A stretch of DNA of 64,000 nucleotides, from positions 1,178,001 to 1,242,000 of the forward strand of contig OZ253663.1 of the NCBI GenBank assembly GCA_965263215.1. The letters are read 5' to 3'. This DNA comes from UBA1672 sp965263215. GTDB lineage: Bacteria > Pseudomonadota > Alphaproteobacteria > Micavibrionales > Micavibrionaceae. This document shows positions 42,425 to 50,293 of the stretch, in pieces. Position 1 is the stretch's first letter, and the number at the start of each line of letters is the position of its first letter. The position numbers were made by a program, and so were the translations under genes. Under the pieces are notes generated by a model. It was not told the origin of the DNA and searched no databases. It was given only the letters and a program-made list of their open reading frames with translations.

Positions 42425-42453
42425 ATCAATCAGCCTTGCGCGTATTTATGCGC

Positions 42454-43335
42454 TTATGCTGCCGCCTTTAAGTTGGCGAATGTCAAAGCATCTTCAACTT
42501 TGCTGCGTGCAACACCAGATGCCGGTAAGAGCGGTAAGCGCACTTCATCCGTGCAAAGTCCTAAAACCATTGCAGCGTACTTAACGGGCGCGGGGTTACT
42601 TTCGCAGAATAAATCATTCGCCAGTGAAACCAGTTTATCGCGGATTGTTGCAAATGTTTCCAAATCACCACTGCGCCACGCATTTTGCATATCGGCACTT
42701 TCCTTTGGTGCGACATTGGACAAAACCGAAATACAGCCGACACCACCTTGTGCCAAAAATGCGGCGGCCGTGATGTCATCACCTGAAAGCTGACAGAAAT
42801 CATCACCAATAACTTGGCGCGTCAGAAGGGGGCGTGCCAAATCACCGGCAGCGTCTTTTACGCCGACAATGTTTTTTAACTTTGCCAGACGTGCCATGGT
42901 TTCAACATCCATATCAACCACGCAGCGTCCCGGGATATTATATAAAATAATCGGAATGTCAGTGGCCTCATGAATGGCGTGATAATGTGCATACATGCCT
43001 TCTTGGGTTGGCTTATTATAGTATGGCGTCACAATTAACGCGGCATCCGCGCCTGCATCTTTCGCATGAGATGTGAGTTCGATTGCTTCTTTTGTGGAAT
43101 TCGAGCCCGTTCCTGCAATAATTGGAATTCTTCCCTTGACCACGTCCACGCAACGCTTAACAATACCCATATGCTCATCATGGGATAGCGTCGGGCATTC
43201 ACCCGTAGTACCACAGGGAACCAGTGCATGCGTGCCACTTTCGATTTGCCATTCAATCAGGTTATCAAACGCCGGCCAGTCAATCTCGCCGTTCTTGAAT
43301 GGTGTAATCAGGGCAGTAATAGAGCCGTGAAACAT
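42454..43335 (-). CDS. dapA: 4-hydroxy-tetrahydrodipicolinate synthase DapA
   Basis: 293 residues. Class I aldolase fold with CGTTGE (Thr43, Thr44), ILYNIPGR (Tyr132) and the Schiff-base lysine in VGVKDAAGD (Lys160). It condenses pyruvate with aspartate semialdehyde in lysine and diaminopimelate synthesis. It is divergent from the lytic transglycosylase gene, with 30 bases between the starts, and precedes smpB. Confidence 0.96.
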   Translation of the reverse strand: MFHGSITALITPFKNGEIDWPAFDNLIEWQIESGTHALVPCGTTGECPTLSHDEHMGIVKRCVDVVKGRIPIIAGTGSNSTKEAIELTSHAKDAGADAALIVTPYYNKPTQEGMYAHYHAIHEATDIPIILYNIPGRCVVDMDVETMARLAKLKNIVGVKDAAGDLARPLLTRQVIGDDFCQLSGDDITAAAFLAQGGVGCISVLSNVAPKESADMQNAWRSGDLETFATIRDKLVSLANDLFCESNPAPVKYAAMVLGLCTDEVRLPLLPASGVARSKVEDALTFANLKAAA

Positions 43336-43365
43336 TGTCTCTCTCTTTTGTTACAGGTCATAAAA

Positions 43366-45408
43366 ATGGCGTTCAATTTATCGCGTGGTAAAGGTTTTTG
43401 CAATAACCCCTTCATCTTTATTGCGTTTATCGCGTTTTTATTTCTGCCTGTGTCCGCCTTTGCCAAAGACAGCCCCATCAACAGGATGCAAACGCCAGAG
43501 GCTAAAAAGCAAACGTTGCAGGCTCTTAAGTTGATAGATAATGGGCAGTGGGATGAGGCCAGAACAATCATAGCGGAAAGCAGAGACCCGCTTGCGGCGA
43601 AAATATTCCGTTGGCTTGTTTTGGCAAAAACAAAGCAAAAAGATTTTACAAATCAATCCTTTATGAGCCTTTCACAGTTCGTACGATACAACCCCGAATG
43701 GCCCAATATTCATTCGATGAAAGTACGCGCAGAGGGCGTTATGCCCGAAACACTTTCGAATGATGAAGTCATCGCATGGTATAATGATTTCCCGCCGCAA
43801 ACGACATACGGTATCGATCGGTACATGGATGCGCTGATTATCAATGGTGAAACCGAAAAAGCCAAAGATTTCATTGCAGGCTGGTGGTCTAATTCACGAA
43901 TCACGCGCGATCAACAACGAAAAATATTGAAAGTGTATGGCGATTTTCTGACGGTCGGGGCACATAAAAGACGTTTTGATGCACTGTTGTTGCGTGGTGA
44001 TTACGATAATGGTTTTGCCATGGCGGAATTATTGGGTAACGGTTATCCCGCACTTGCAAAAGCGCGCAGAGCGCTGGCTCAGAATAAAGGCAGTGGGCTT
44101 GGTAAATTGATTGATAATGTGCCTGAGCATTTATCAAATGATCCGGGTTTGTTGTATGAACGTTTGAAATGGCGCAGAAAGCGTAACCTTGATGATGGCG
44201 CTGTGGAAATTCTGTATTTAACGCCTGATCCTGACATGGTTCAAAATCCAAAAGATTGGTGGACAGAGCGCCATATTATTATCCGCCGCCTGCTTCAAAA
44301 TGGTGAATACCAAAAGGCTTATGAATTGGCTTCTAACCATATTCAGGATAGTGGCGGCTCGTATGCACAGGCACAGTGGCTCGCCGGGTGGATGGCTTTG
44401 CGTTTTATTCATAAGCCGACAGAGGCGTATGAACGGTTTTCCGCGCTATATGCGAAGGTGAATATGCCCATCAGTAAGGCGCGTGCATCATATTGGGCGG
44501 GACGCGCCGCGCAGGATATGGGGCAGGAATCACTGGCACATGACTGGTATCGTAAGGCCGCGCAGTTCCAGACGACTTTCTACGGTCAACTCGCGGGGGC
44601 GGCATTATCTATGAAAGATAAATTGCCCAATACGCGCCTGCCATATATTTCAAAAAGTCAGCGCAGAGCCTATGAAAAGTCGGAACTTGTTCAGGCCTCT
44701 GAATTATTCAGGCTTCATGGTAAACAAGATATGTCGGAAGATTTCCTGAATGCTTTTTTACGGCTGGATGAAACACCGAAATCCTATCGTTTTGCCGCAG
44801 AGAAGGTCGCCAATCAGGGCAACCACAATATGGCGGTTAAAATTGCGAAGAAGGCGACACGCAAGGGATTGTTTCTCACGAAACAGTCATATCCCACAAT
44901 CACCAAGCAGCTTGTTGATATCAATTATGCCGAATGGGCGTTGGTGCATGCGATTATCCGTCAGGAAAGCATGTTTGATTATAAGGCTAAAAGTCACGCA
45001 GGGGCGCGCGGCCTGATGCAACTGATGCCCGCAACAGCACGCAGCATGTCTAAAAAAGTGAATATGCCATATAAGGCCAGTTGGCTCACCGATAAGCCGA
45101 AATATAACATGACCCTGGGCGCATTTTACATTGCGCGATTGGTAGAGCGTTATGACGGCAGTTATCCGCTTGCTATTGCTGCTTATAATGCGGGGCCGGG
45201 GCGTGTTGATGCGTGGATACGCGATTTCGGCGACCCCAGAACGGGCGCAGTTGATCTTCTAGACTGGATTGAATTGATCCCGATATACGAAACCAGAAAC
45301 TATGTTCAGCGTGTCATGGAAGGCGTGTACGTTTACCGTTTGAGGCTGAAAAGCATACAGATGCAACCGAATACAGAACTTCATGTTGCTATTCATGCCA
45401 AACAATAG
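43366..45408 (+). CDS. Soluble lytic murein transglycosylase, Slt70 type
   Basis: 680 residues from the ATG at 43366, where a signal peptide begins (MAFNLSRGKGFCNNPFIFIA, cleavage near AFAKD). Upstream in-frame codons overlap dapA and do not fit. A long helical superstructure (to about 480) precedes the catalytic SLT domain: IRQESMFDYKAKSHAGARGL, MQLMPATA and AIAAYNAGPGRVDAW. The catalytic Glu is in the RQES motif. It cleaves peptidoglycan in the periplasm. The divergent neighbour dapA also serves cell-wall synthesis. Confidence 0.93.
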   Translation: MAFNLSRGKGFCNNPFIFIAFIAFLFLPVSAFAKDSPINRMQTPEAKKQTLQALKLIDNGQWDEARTIIAESRDPLAAKIFRWLVLAKTKQKDFTNQSFMSLSQFVRYNPEWPNIHSMKVRAEGVMPETLSNDEVIAWYNDFPPQTTYGIDRYMDALIINGETEKAKDFIAGWWSNSRITRDQQRKILKVYGDFLTVGAHKRRFDALLLRGDYDNGFAMAELLGNGYPALAKARRALAQNKGSGLGKLIDNVPEHLSNDPGLLYERLKWRRKRNLDDGAVEILYLTPDPDMVQNPKDWWTERHIIIRRLLQNGEYQKAYELASNHIQDSGGSYAQAQWLAGWMALRFIHKPTEAYERFSALYAKVNMPISKARASYWAGRAAQDMGQESLAHDWYRKAAQFQTTFYGQLAGAALSMKDKLPNTRLPYISKSQRRAYEKSELVQASELFRLHGKQDMSEDFLNAFLRLDETPKSYRFAAEKVANQGNHNMAVKIAKKATRKGLFLTKQSYPTITKQLVDINYAEWALVHAIIRQESMFDYKAKSHAGARGLMQLMPATARSMSKKVNMPYKASWLTDKPKYNMTLGAFYIARLVERYDGSYPLAIAAYNAGPGRVDAWIRDFGDPRTGAVDLLDWIELIPIYETRNYVQRVMEGVYVYRLRLKSIQMQPNTELHVAIHAKQ

Positions 45409-45420
45409 CACTCTTATGGT

Positions 45421-45450
45421 TGTGCATACGCACATCATTTTAAGTTTTTT
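45421..45450 (+). terminator. Possible terminator after the lytic transglycosylase
   Basis: TGTGC-ATAC-GCACA hairpin followed by a broken T tract. The stem is only five pairs, so efficiency is uncertain. Confidence 0.35.
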
Positions 45451-45454
45451 CTAA
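45440..45454 (+). promoter_or_regulatory. Near-consensus CtrA-type box upstream of the response regulator
   Basis: TTAA-N7-CTAA followed by C; seven of eight conserved bases. It lies about 73 bases before the ATG at 45527, near a TATACT -10 candidate. Chance matches of this quality are common. Confidence 0.25.
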
Positions 45455-45526
45455 CTTAATCTATGTTATACTAAGTCTAGGGTTTGCCTGTGTTTTTAAG
45501 GCATCAGAGTGTGTGGAGAATTTTTC

Positions 45527-46204
45527 ATGAAACTGTTGATCGCGGATGATCATACTTTATTTAGGGATGCGTTGGTTCAATATATAGAACGCTCGGATCC
45601 GAACTCAACCGTTGCGTTGGCCAAAGATCTGCACGAAGCGATGAACATTTTGCAATCAGATCCGCATCAAGACCTTGTCATTTTAGACCTGCGTATGCCG
45701 GGTATGGACGGCATGAAAGGGTTTGAAGCAATTCGCACGAAATTCCCCGAAAACCGTGTTGCTTTGATGTCCGGTGTTGCCGAAAGCGAAGATGTTCAAA
45801 ACGCATTGGAGTTAGGCGCGGTTGGTTACTTCCCTAAAACATTGTCAGGAAAGGCCTTGTTAAGCGCAATTCAGCAAGTTGTCTCAGGGGATAAATTTAT
45901 TCCTGAAGGTGAGGGCGCAGCCTTCATGCCGTCTTATTATACCGACCCCCCTGTAAGCCCCAAAAAGAAGAACGGCGATGCGCGTGATCAAAGTGTAGAG
46001 TTCACGCCGCGTGAAGGCGAAGTTTTGTCTTATCTGGTGAATGGTGCATCCAATAAAGAAATTGCGAGAGCATTAGACTTACAAGTGGTGACCGTTAAAC
46101 TTCATGTTCGCGGTGTTTGCAGAAAGCTTAACGCGAAAAACAGAACACAAGCCGCACTTATGGCACGGGAAATGGGTGTTACGCCGGTACAACAAGTCAA
46201 TTAA
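45527..46204 (+). CDS. NarL/LuxR-type response regulator
   Basis: 225 residues from the ATG at 45527, which has GGAG upstream (an ATG six codons earlier lacks one). Receiver domain with LLIADDHTLFRDAL and phospho-acceptor Asp54 in ILDLRMPGMDG, then a linker and a LuxR helix-turn-helix (FTPREGEVLSYLVNGASNKE, VVTVKLHVRGVCRKLNAKNR). The gene ends 30 bases before the hybrid kinase, so the two may form a pair. Target genes are unknown. Confidence 0.9.
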   Translation: MKLLIADDHTLFRDALVQYIERSDPNSTVALAKDLHEAMNILQSDPHQDLVILDLRMPGMDGMKGFEAIRTKFPENRVALMSGVAESEDVQNALELGAVGYFPKTLSGKALLSAIQQVVSGDKFIPEGEGAAFMPSYYTDPPVSPKKKNGDARDQSVEFTPREGEVLSYLVNGASNKEIARALDLQVVTVKLHVRGVCRKLNAKNRTQAALMAREMGVTPVQQVN

Positions 46205-46234
46205 CGTATATTTGCGAAGGAAATAGGCAAATTT

Positions 46235-48187
46235 GTGTTTGGAAAACACCTCAAAAGCAAAATTATTCATTTTCTGCCCGGGCTTGTTATCCTGATCCTC
46301 TCTGCGGTTTCTTTTTACGCAATATCGCATTTAATCGATGGGCATGCGCATATTGATTCCCTTCATCATCATGGCGATATATCAGGGGATATCTCACATA
46401 CATCAAGTTCAATGAAGCAACAGCATTTATGGGCTTATGGCTCGGTGTTATTGCTGGGCCTTTTTGGTTTTACCCAAATTGTTTTCAGTGCCTATAAACT
46501 CAGAGAGTTGAAAGTTTTTGATGAGGAAAAGCAGGAAACTCTTGGCTTACTGAAAAACCGTTTAGAGGCGCTGGATGCGACGCGTGATGGTATTTTCATT
46601 ATGAATGCCAATGATGAAATTACCTATATGAACAAATCATTTTGTAATATTGCGGCATTGGGGGATGTGAATAGGGGAGAATATATCGGAAAAACATGGG
46701 CGGATATATTTTCGCGCTCTGATTGTGACATTATCGAGGAAGATATCCTGCCTGAGTTGTTTGAGGATGGCTTTTGGGTTGGTGAATTTCAGATGATCCG
46801 TAATGATCGCACGGTGTTGCATACCGAAATGTCTATCACACGTTTGCCCGATGGCGGTTTGATTGGCACCGTTCAAGACGCGTCATATCGTAAACAGGCG
46901 GAAGAGCAGAAAAAAAACCTTGAGGATCAATTTTACCAAGCACAAAAAATGGAAGCGATCGGCAGATTGGCCGGCGGTATTGCCCATGATTTTAACAATA
47001 TTTTGGCCGCTATGAACGGGTACGCGGAATTTCTTGTTGATGATCTGGAAGAAACCAGTGAGCAAAGGAAATTTGCGGAAAATATTCTACAGGCAGGTAT
47101 GCAGGCGCGTGAGCTTGTTGATCAGATGTTGGCCTTCTCACGGCGAAGTGACAGCACGAAAAATATTTTGGATATAGAAAAGTCGGTTGAAAAAGTCTTA
47201 TCAATGGTGAATGCCACGATGCCCAAAACCATTGAACTGACACGGGATATTGACGTTGAACAAGCGTTCATTAGCGGAAATCAAACACAAATTTCGCAGT
47301 TAATTATGAATTTATGTGTCAATGCGAAGGATGCGATGGAAGACACGCACGGTACGTTGTCTATCGCATTAAAGTCTGTCGATGCGTCATCCGTTAATAT
47401 AGATGGTGTTGTAAAACAGGATTTACCGGATCCGAAAGATCCGCCATATATGCATGTGGATGATCTGGGGGTAGGGCGCTCACGTTTGGTTTTGGGGCAT
47501 TTATCAGAAAATGAACATTACATAAAGTTATGTGTCTGCGATACAGGGACGGGCATAAGCCGTGTCATCATGGAGCGTATATTCGAACCGTTTTACACGA
47601 CAAAATCTGTAGATAAAGGCACGGGACTTGGTCTTGCGACGGTTCATGGCGTTTTGACAAGCCATCAAGGGTTTATGTTGATTGATTCTACGCTTGGGAA
47701 GGGCACGAAATGCGAACTATATTTTCCATTAAGGGAAGATATCGCCGTTGAACAAACAGCCAAAGCGCATAAAACACAGGCCAAGTCATCAACACAATCA
47801 GGGATCAATGTCCTTCTAATCGAAGATCAGAAAAATGTGCGTGATATGATCATAAAAATGTTGGATCGTATGGGGCATAATACTTTTGCCGCGGTTTCAG
47901 GTTTGGAAGGGTTAGATATGATCCGTGAAAATCCTGATGGTTTTGACGTGGTGATTACAGATCATAACATGCCTAAAATGACGGGTTTGGAAATGATCAA
48001 TCAAATCTACACGGATTTACCCGATTTACCGTTTATTTTGCTTTCAGGCTATAGCGAGAAAAAGATGCAAGACATGATAGATGGCCATCCTTCGATTAAG
48101 GCTATGCTGCGCAAGCCTGTCTCTAAAGATGTGCTCGCAGAAAGAATAGAATCTGTCCTAAATGTAAAAATTGCCGCAGAGGTATAA
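46235..48187 (+). CDS. CckA-like hybrid histidine kinase with a His-rich periplasmic loop
   Basis: 650 residues, GTG start at 46235 with AAGGAA upstream. Two membrane helices (about 11-32 and 66-87) enclose a short periplasmic loop with eight His between 32 and 64. Then one PAS domain, a kinase domain (His251 in GGIAHDFNNIL), an ATPase domain (CDTGTGI, GTGLGLATV) and a receiver with Asp576. The kinase core closely resembles CckA. Its own receiver and the regulator upstream suggest a phosphorelay. The His-rich loop suggests metal or pH sensing, which is inference. Confidence 0.88.
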   Translation: MFGKHLKSKIIHFLPGLVILILSAVSFYAISHLIDGHAHIDSLHHHGDISGDISHTSSSMKQQHLWAYGSVLLLGLFGFTQIVFSAYKLRELKVFDEEKQETLGLLKNRLEALDATRDGIFIMNANDEITYMNKSFCNIAALGDVNRGEYIGKTWADIFSRSDCDIIEEDILPELFEDGFWVGEFQMIRNDRTVLHTEMSITRLPDGGLIGTVQDASYRKQAEEQKKNLEDQFYQAQKMEAIGRLAGGIAHDFNNILAAMNGYAEFLVDDLEETSEQRKFAENILQAGMQARELVDQMLAFSRRSDSTKNILDIEKSVEKVLSMVNATMPKTIELTRDIDVEQAFISGNQTQISQLIMNLCVNAKDAMEDTHGTLSIALKSVDASSVNIDGVVKQDLPDPKDPPYMHVDDLGVGRSRLVLGHLSENEHYIKLCVCDTGTGISRVIMERIFEPFYTTKSVDKGTGLGLATVHGVLTSHQGFMLIDSTLGKGTKCELYFPLREDIAVEQTAKAHKTQAKSSTQSGINVLLIEDQKNVRDMIIKMLDRMGHNTFAAVSGLEGLDMIRENPDGFDVVITDHNMPKMTGLEMINQIYTDLPDLPFILLSGYSEKKMQDMIDGHPSIKAMLRKPVSKDVLAERIESVLNVKIAAEV

Positions 48188-48190
48188 TCG

Positions 48191-50293
48191 TTAGCGATTT
48201 TGTCCTTCTCTCCACCAGAGCAATAACAAAACAGATAACAGAATTAACAATGTCATCCATTCAGGAAACAGGGCAATATCACGTACACCTGTGACGGTGA
48301 AATCATCATTTTGTTTCATCGCCAACCAGTTAGAGCCACCATAACGGCTGGTGTTTTTGGACAGGCTGATTTGCGGTTTTGGGGTGTCATCCAACCAAAT
48401 CGCGGTGCCGCCTGATGCGTCAATCAATGGCTTAAGGTTTTCATCTGTTGTGATCACACCGCTCAGCTCGGGTGGGTTTAAATCCCCGATAATTGCGAAT
48501 TTTCGTGTTCCGTTCGTATCTTCGAATGCGTAAATGCCTAGATTTTTGGCCTTATGCTTGTGGGTCAAAAGACCAGCCGCATCTGCCTTCAGGTCGATCG
48601 TTAGGTTTTCGCCATCGGGGGTTGTCATTGCGATGGTTTCTTGTGTTTTACCATAGCTTTGTTTTTGGATTGTGATTGTATCTTGATTAACCTTGACGGT
48701 CATTGCGCGTTCGTCCAACTCAGGTTCTTTCATAAGCCAATGCACGATGCGGCGTAACAACTCCGCATGCGGGCCGCCGCCCTGATATCCGCGAGACCAG
48801 AGCCATATATGATCACTGGATATTTGTGCAACGCGGCCTTCGCCGACGCGGTCGAGTATAAGGAGGGGGCTATTCTCCGCGCCGTTCATGAGTGTATCAC
48901 CGCGCATAGGCTTAATATTAATATAGCGAAGCCAAGAGCCCCAGTTTTCCTTCTCCCCGAAATTTATTTCTTTATTGTCCCAAATCAGGTTTTTGGTGAC
49001 GGGGTGTTGGTGCCCTAATTTTGTAATGGTCGGCGTATATTTATGTTCTGTGACTTTGCCTGTCGGGCTACCCGGAAGAATATCACCAAGCGGCGTATCA
49101 TATACGGAACGACGACTTGCGAAGGCAGGGCCACTCGCCTCTAGGAAGGCACCACCTTCACGCACATATTTCACGATGTTTTGGAAATAACGATCAGGCA
49201 GAATGTTATTGACGCGGTAACGATCAAAAATGATCAAGTCAAAATCATACAGCTTGATCTCGAACAACTCCCGAAACGGAAAGGCAATAAGCGAAAGTTC
49301 GCGTTTGGGTGTGTAATCGAATTTTTGTGGCTCTCGCAAAATAGTGAAGTGGATCAAATCAACACCGGGATCAGACGTTAGAAGATCACGCCATGTGCGT
49401 TCCCCGGAATGCGGGATACCCGACACAAGCAGCACCTTTAGCCTGTCACGGACGCCGTTGACCAGTATCGCGGTTTTATTATTCGCGAGGGTAATTTCAT
49501 CACTGACGCCTTCAACCTCGAGCGAGAATACATTTTGCCCGGGGTGTAGAATTGGCAAGGTGAGTGTTTCTTCACGGTTGACCACAACATTATAATGTTG
49601 TTGCGTACCATCATGGAGGGTCAGCATAACCTTCGCGCGGCCTTGGCCGATATTCTTGGTATCCTCAACGCGATATTTGACCGTGATATCTTTGCCAACC
49701 AAGCCATAGGCAGAGGCATGCGTTACGTGAATTTGACGATCTTTTTCATTTTTCTTGCCACTTAGCAATGCATGCACAGGGCCATAGGATTTCAGCTGCG
49801 TTTCATTCTTTGGTACATCATGGATTTGCCCATCGGTTAGGAAAATAACACCGGCGCGTCTTTTTTGCGGCACATCGGTGAGCGTTTGATCAAGCGCGCT
49901 GAACAGGTCGGTGCGGTTGGTCAGTGTCGCGTTTTTCGGGGCATTGATGACACGTACATCAAATGCGTTTAACCCCTCTAGCTTTTGCTGCACATAGGCC
50001 AAGGCATTTTTTGTGCGCTCGGATCGTTTTTCGAAATTCTGGCTTGTGCTCTGATCGACGACAATAACGGCAACATCTTTGACGTAATTACGATCTTCTT
50101 TGAGGAGTGACGGGTTTAATAGGGCAAGGATGAACAAGCCAAACATCACACAGCGCATCACAAGGCCGCGCTTATACCGAATGAATGACAGCACGAGCAG
50201 GATTAAGCCAAGCGCCGCAATCATCCACACCCATTGCCAGTCCAATGACGGGGTGAAATGCAGTGTCGTTGAAAGGCGTGTTTGTGCGTCCAT
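48191..50293 (-). CDS. Membrane protein with VWA-like and glutamine-amidotransferase-like regions (MoxR operon)
   Basis: 700 residues. Two membrane helices at the N-terminus (about 20-40, 46-62) and one at the end (about 675-692). Between them is a VWA-like stretch (VAVIVVDQSTSQNFEKRSER and RAGVIFLTDGQIHDVP) and an amidotransferase-like fold (LYDFDLIIFDRYRVN, YVREGGAFLEASGPAF). It is the last gene of the MoxR-DUF58-DUF4159 operon and overlaps the preceding gene's stop by one base. Such proteins are widespread in alphaproteobacteria, with no established function. The gene ends 3 bases from the convergent kinase gene. Confidence 0.7.
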   Translation of the reverse strand: MDAQTRLSTTLHFTPSLDWQWVWMIAALGLILLVLSFIRYKRGLVMRCVMFGLFILALLNPSLLKEDRNYVKDVAVIVVDQSTSQNFEKRSERTKNALAYVQQKLEGLNAFDVRVINAPKNATLTNRTDLFSALDQTLTDVPQKRRAGVIFLTDGQIHDVPKNETQLKSYGPVHALLSGKKNEKDRQIHVTHASAYGLVGKDITVKYRVEDTKNIGQGRAKVMLTLHDGTQQHYNVVVNREETLTLPILHPGQNVFSLEVEGVSDEITLANNKTAILVNGVRDRLKVLLVSGIPHSGERTWRDLLTSDPGVDLIHFTILREPQKFDYTPKRELSLIAFPFRELFEIKLYDFDLIIFDRYRVNNILPDRYFQNIVKYVREGGAFLEASGPAFASRRSVYDTPLGDILPGSPTGKVTEHKYTPTITKLGHQHPVTKNLIWDNKEINFGEKENWGSWLRYINIKPMRGDTLMNGAENSPLLILDRVGEGRVAQISSDHIWLWSRGYQGGGPHAELLRRIVHWLMKEPELDERAMTVKVNQDTITIQKQSYGKTQETIAMTTPDGENLTIDLKADAAGLLTHKHKAKNLGIYAFEDTNGTRKFAIIGDLNPPELSGVITTDENLKPLIDASGGTAIWLDDTPKPQISLSKNTSRYGGSNWLAMKQNDDFTVTGVRDIALFPEWMTLLILLSVLLLLWWREGQNR

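Noticed and set aside
43228..43365. 46-codon upstream extension of the lytic transglycosylase
   Set aside because: It overlaps dapA on the other strand; the ATG at 43366 starts the signal peptide.
45421..45434. GG-N10-GC match near TGTGCATACGCACA as a sigma54 promoter
   Set aside because: The flanks do not match either element and the spacing is expected by chance at this frequency.
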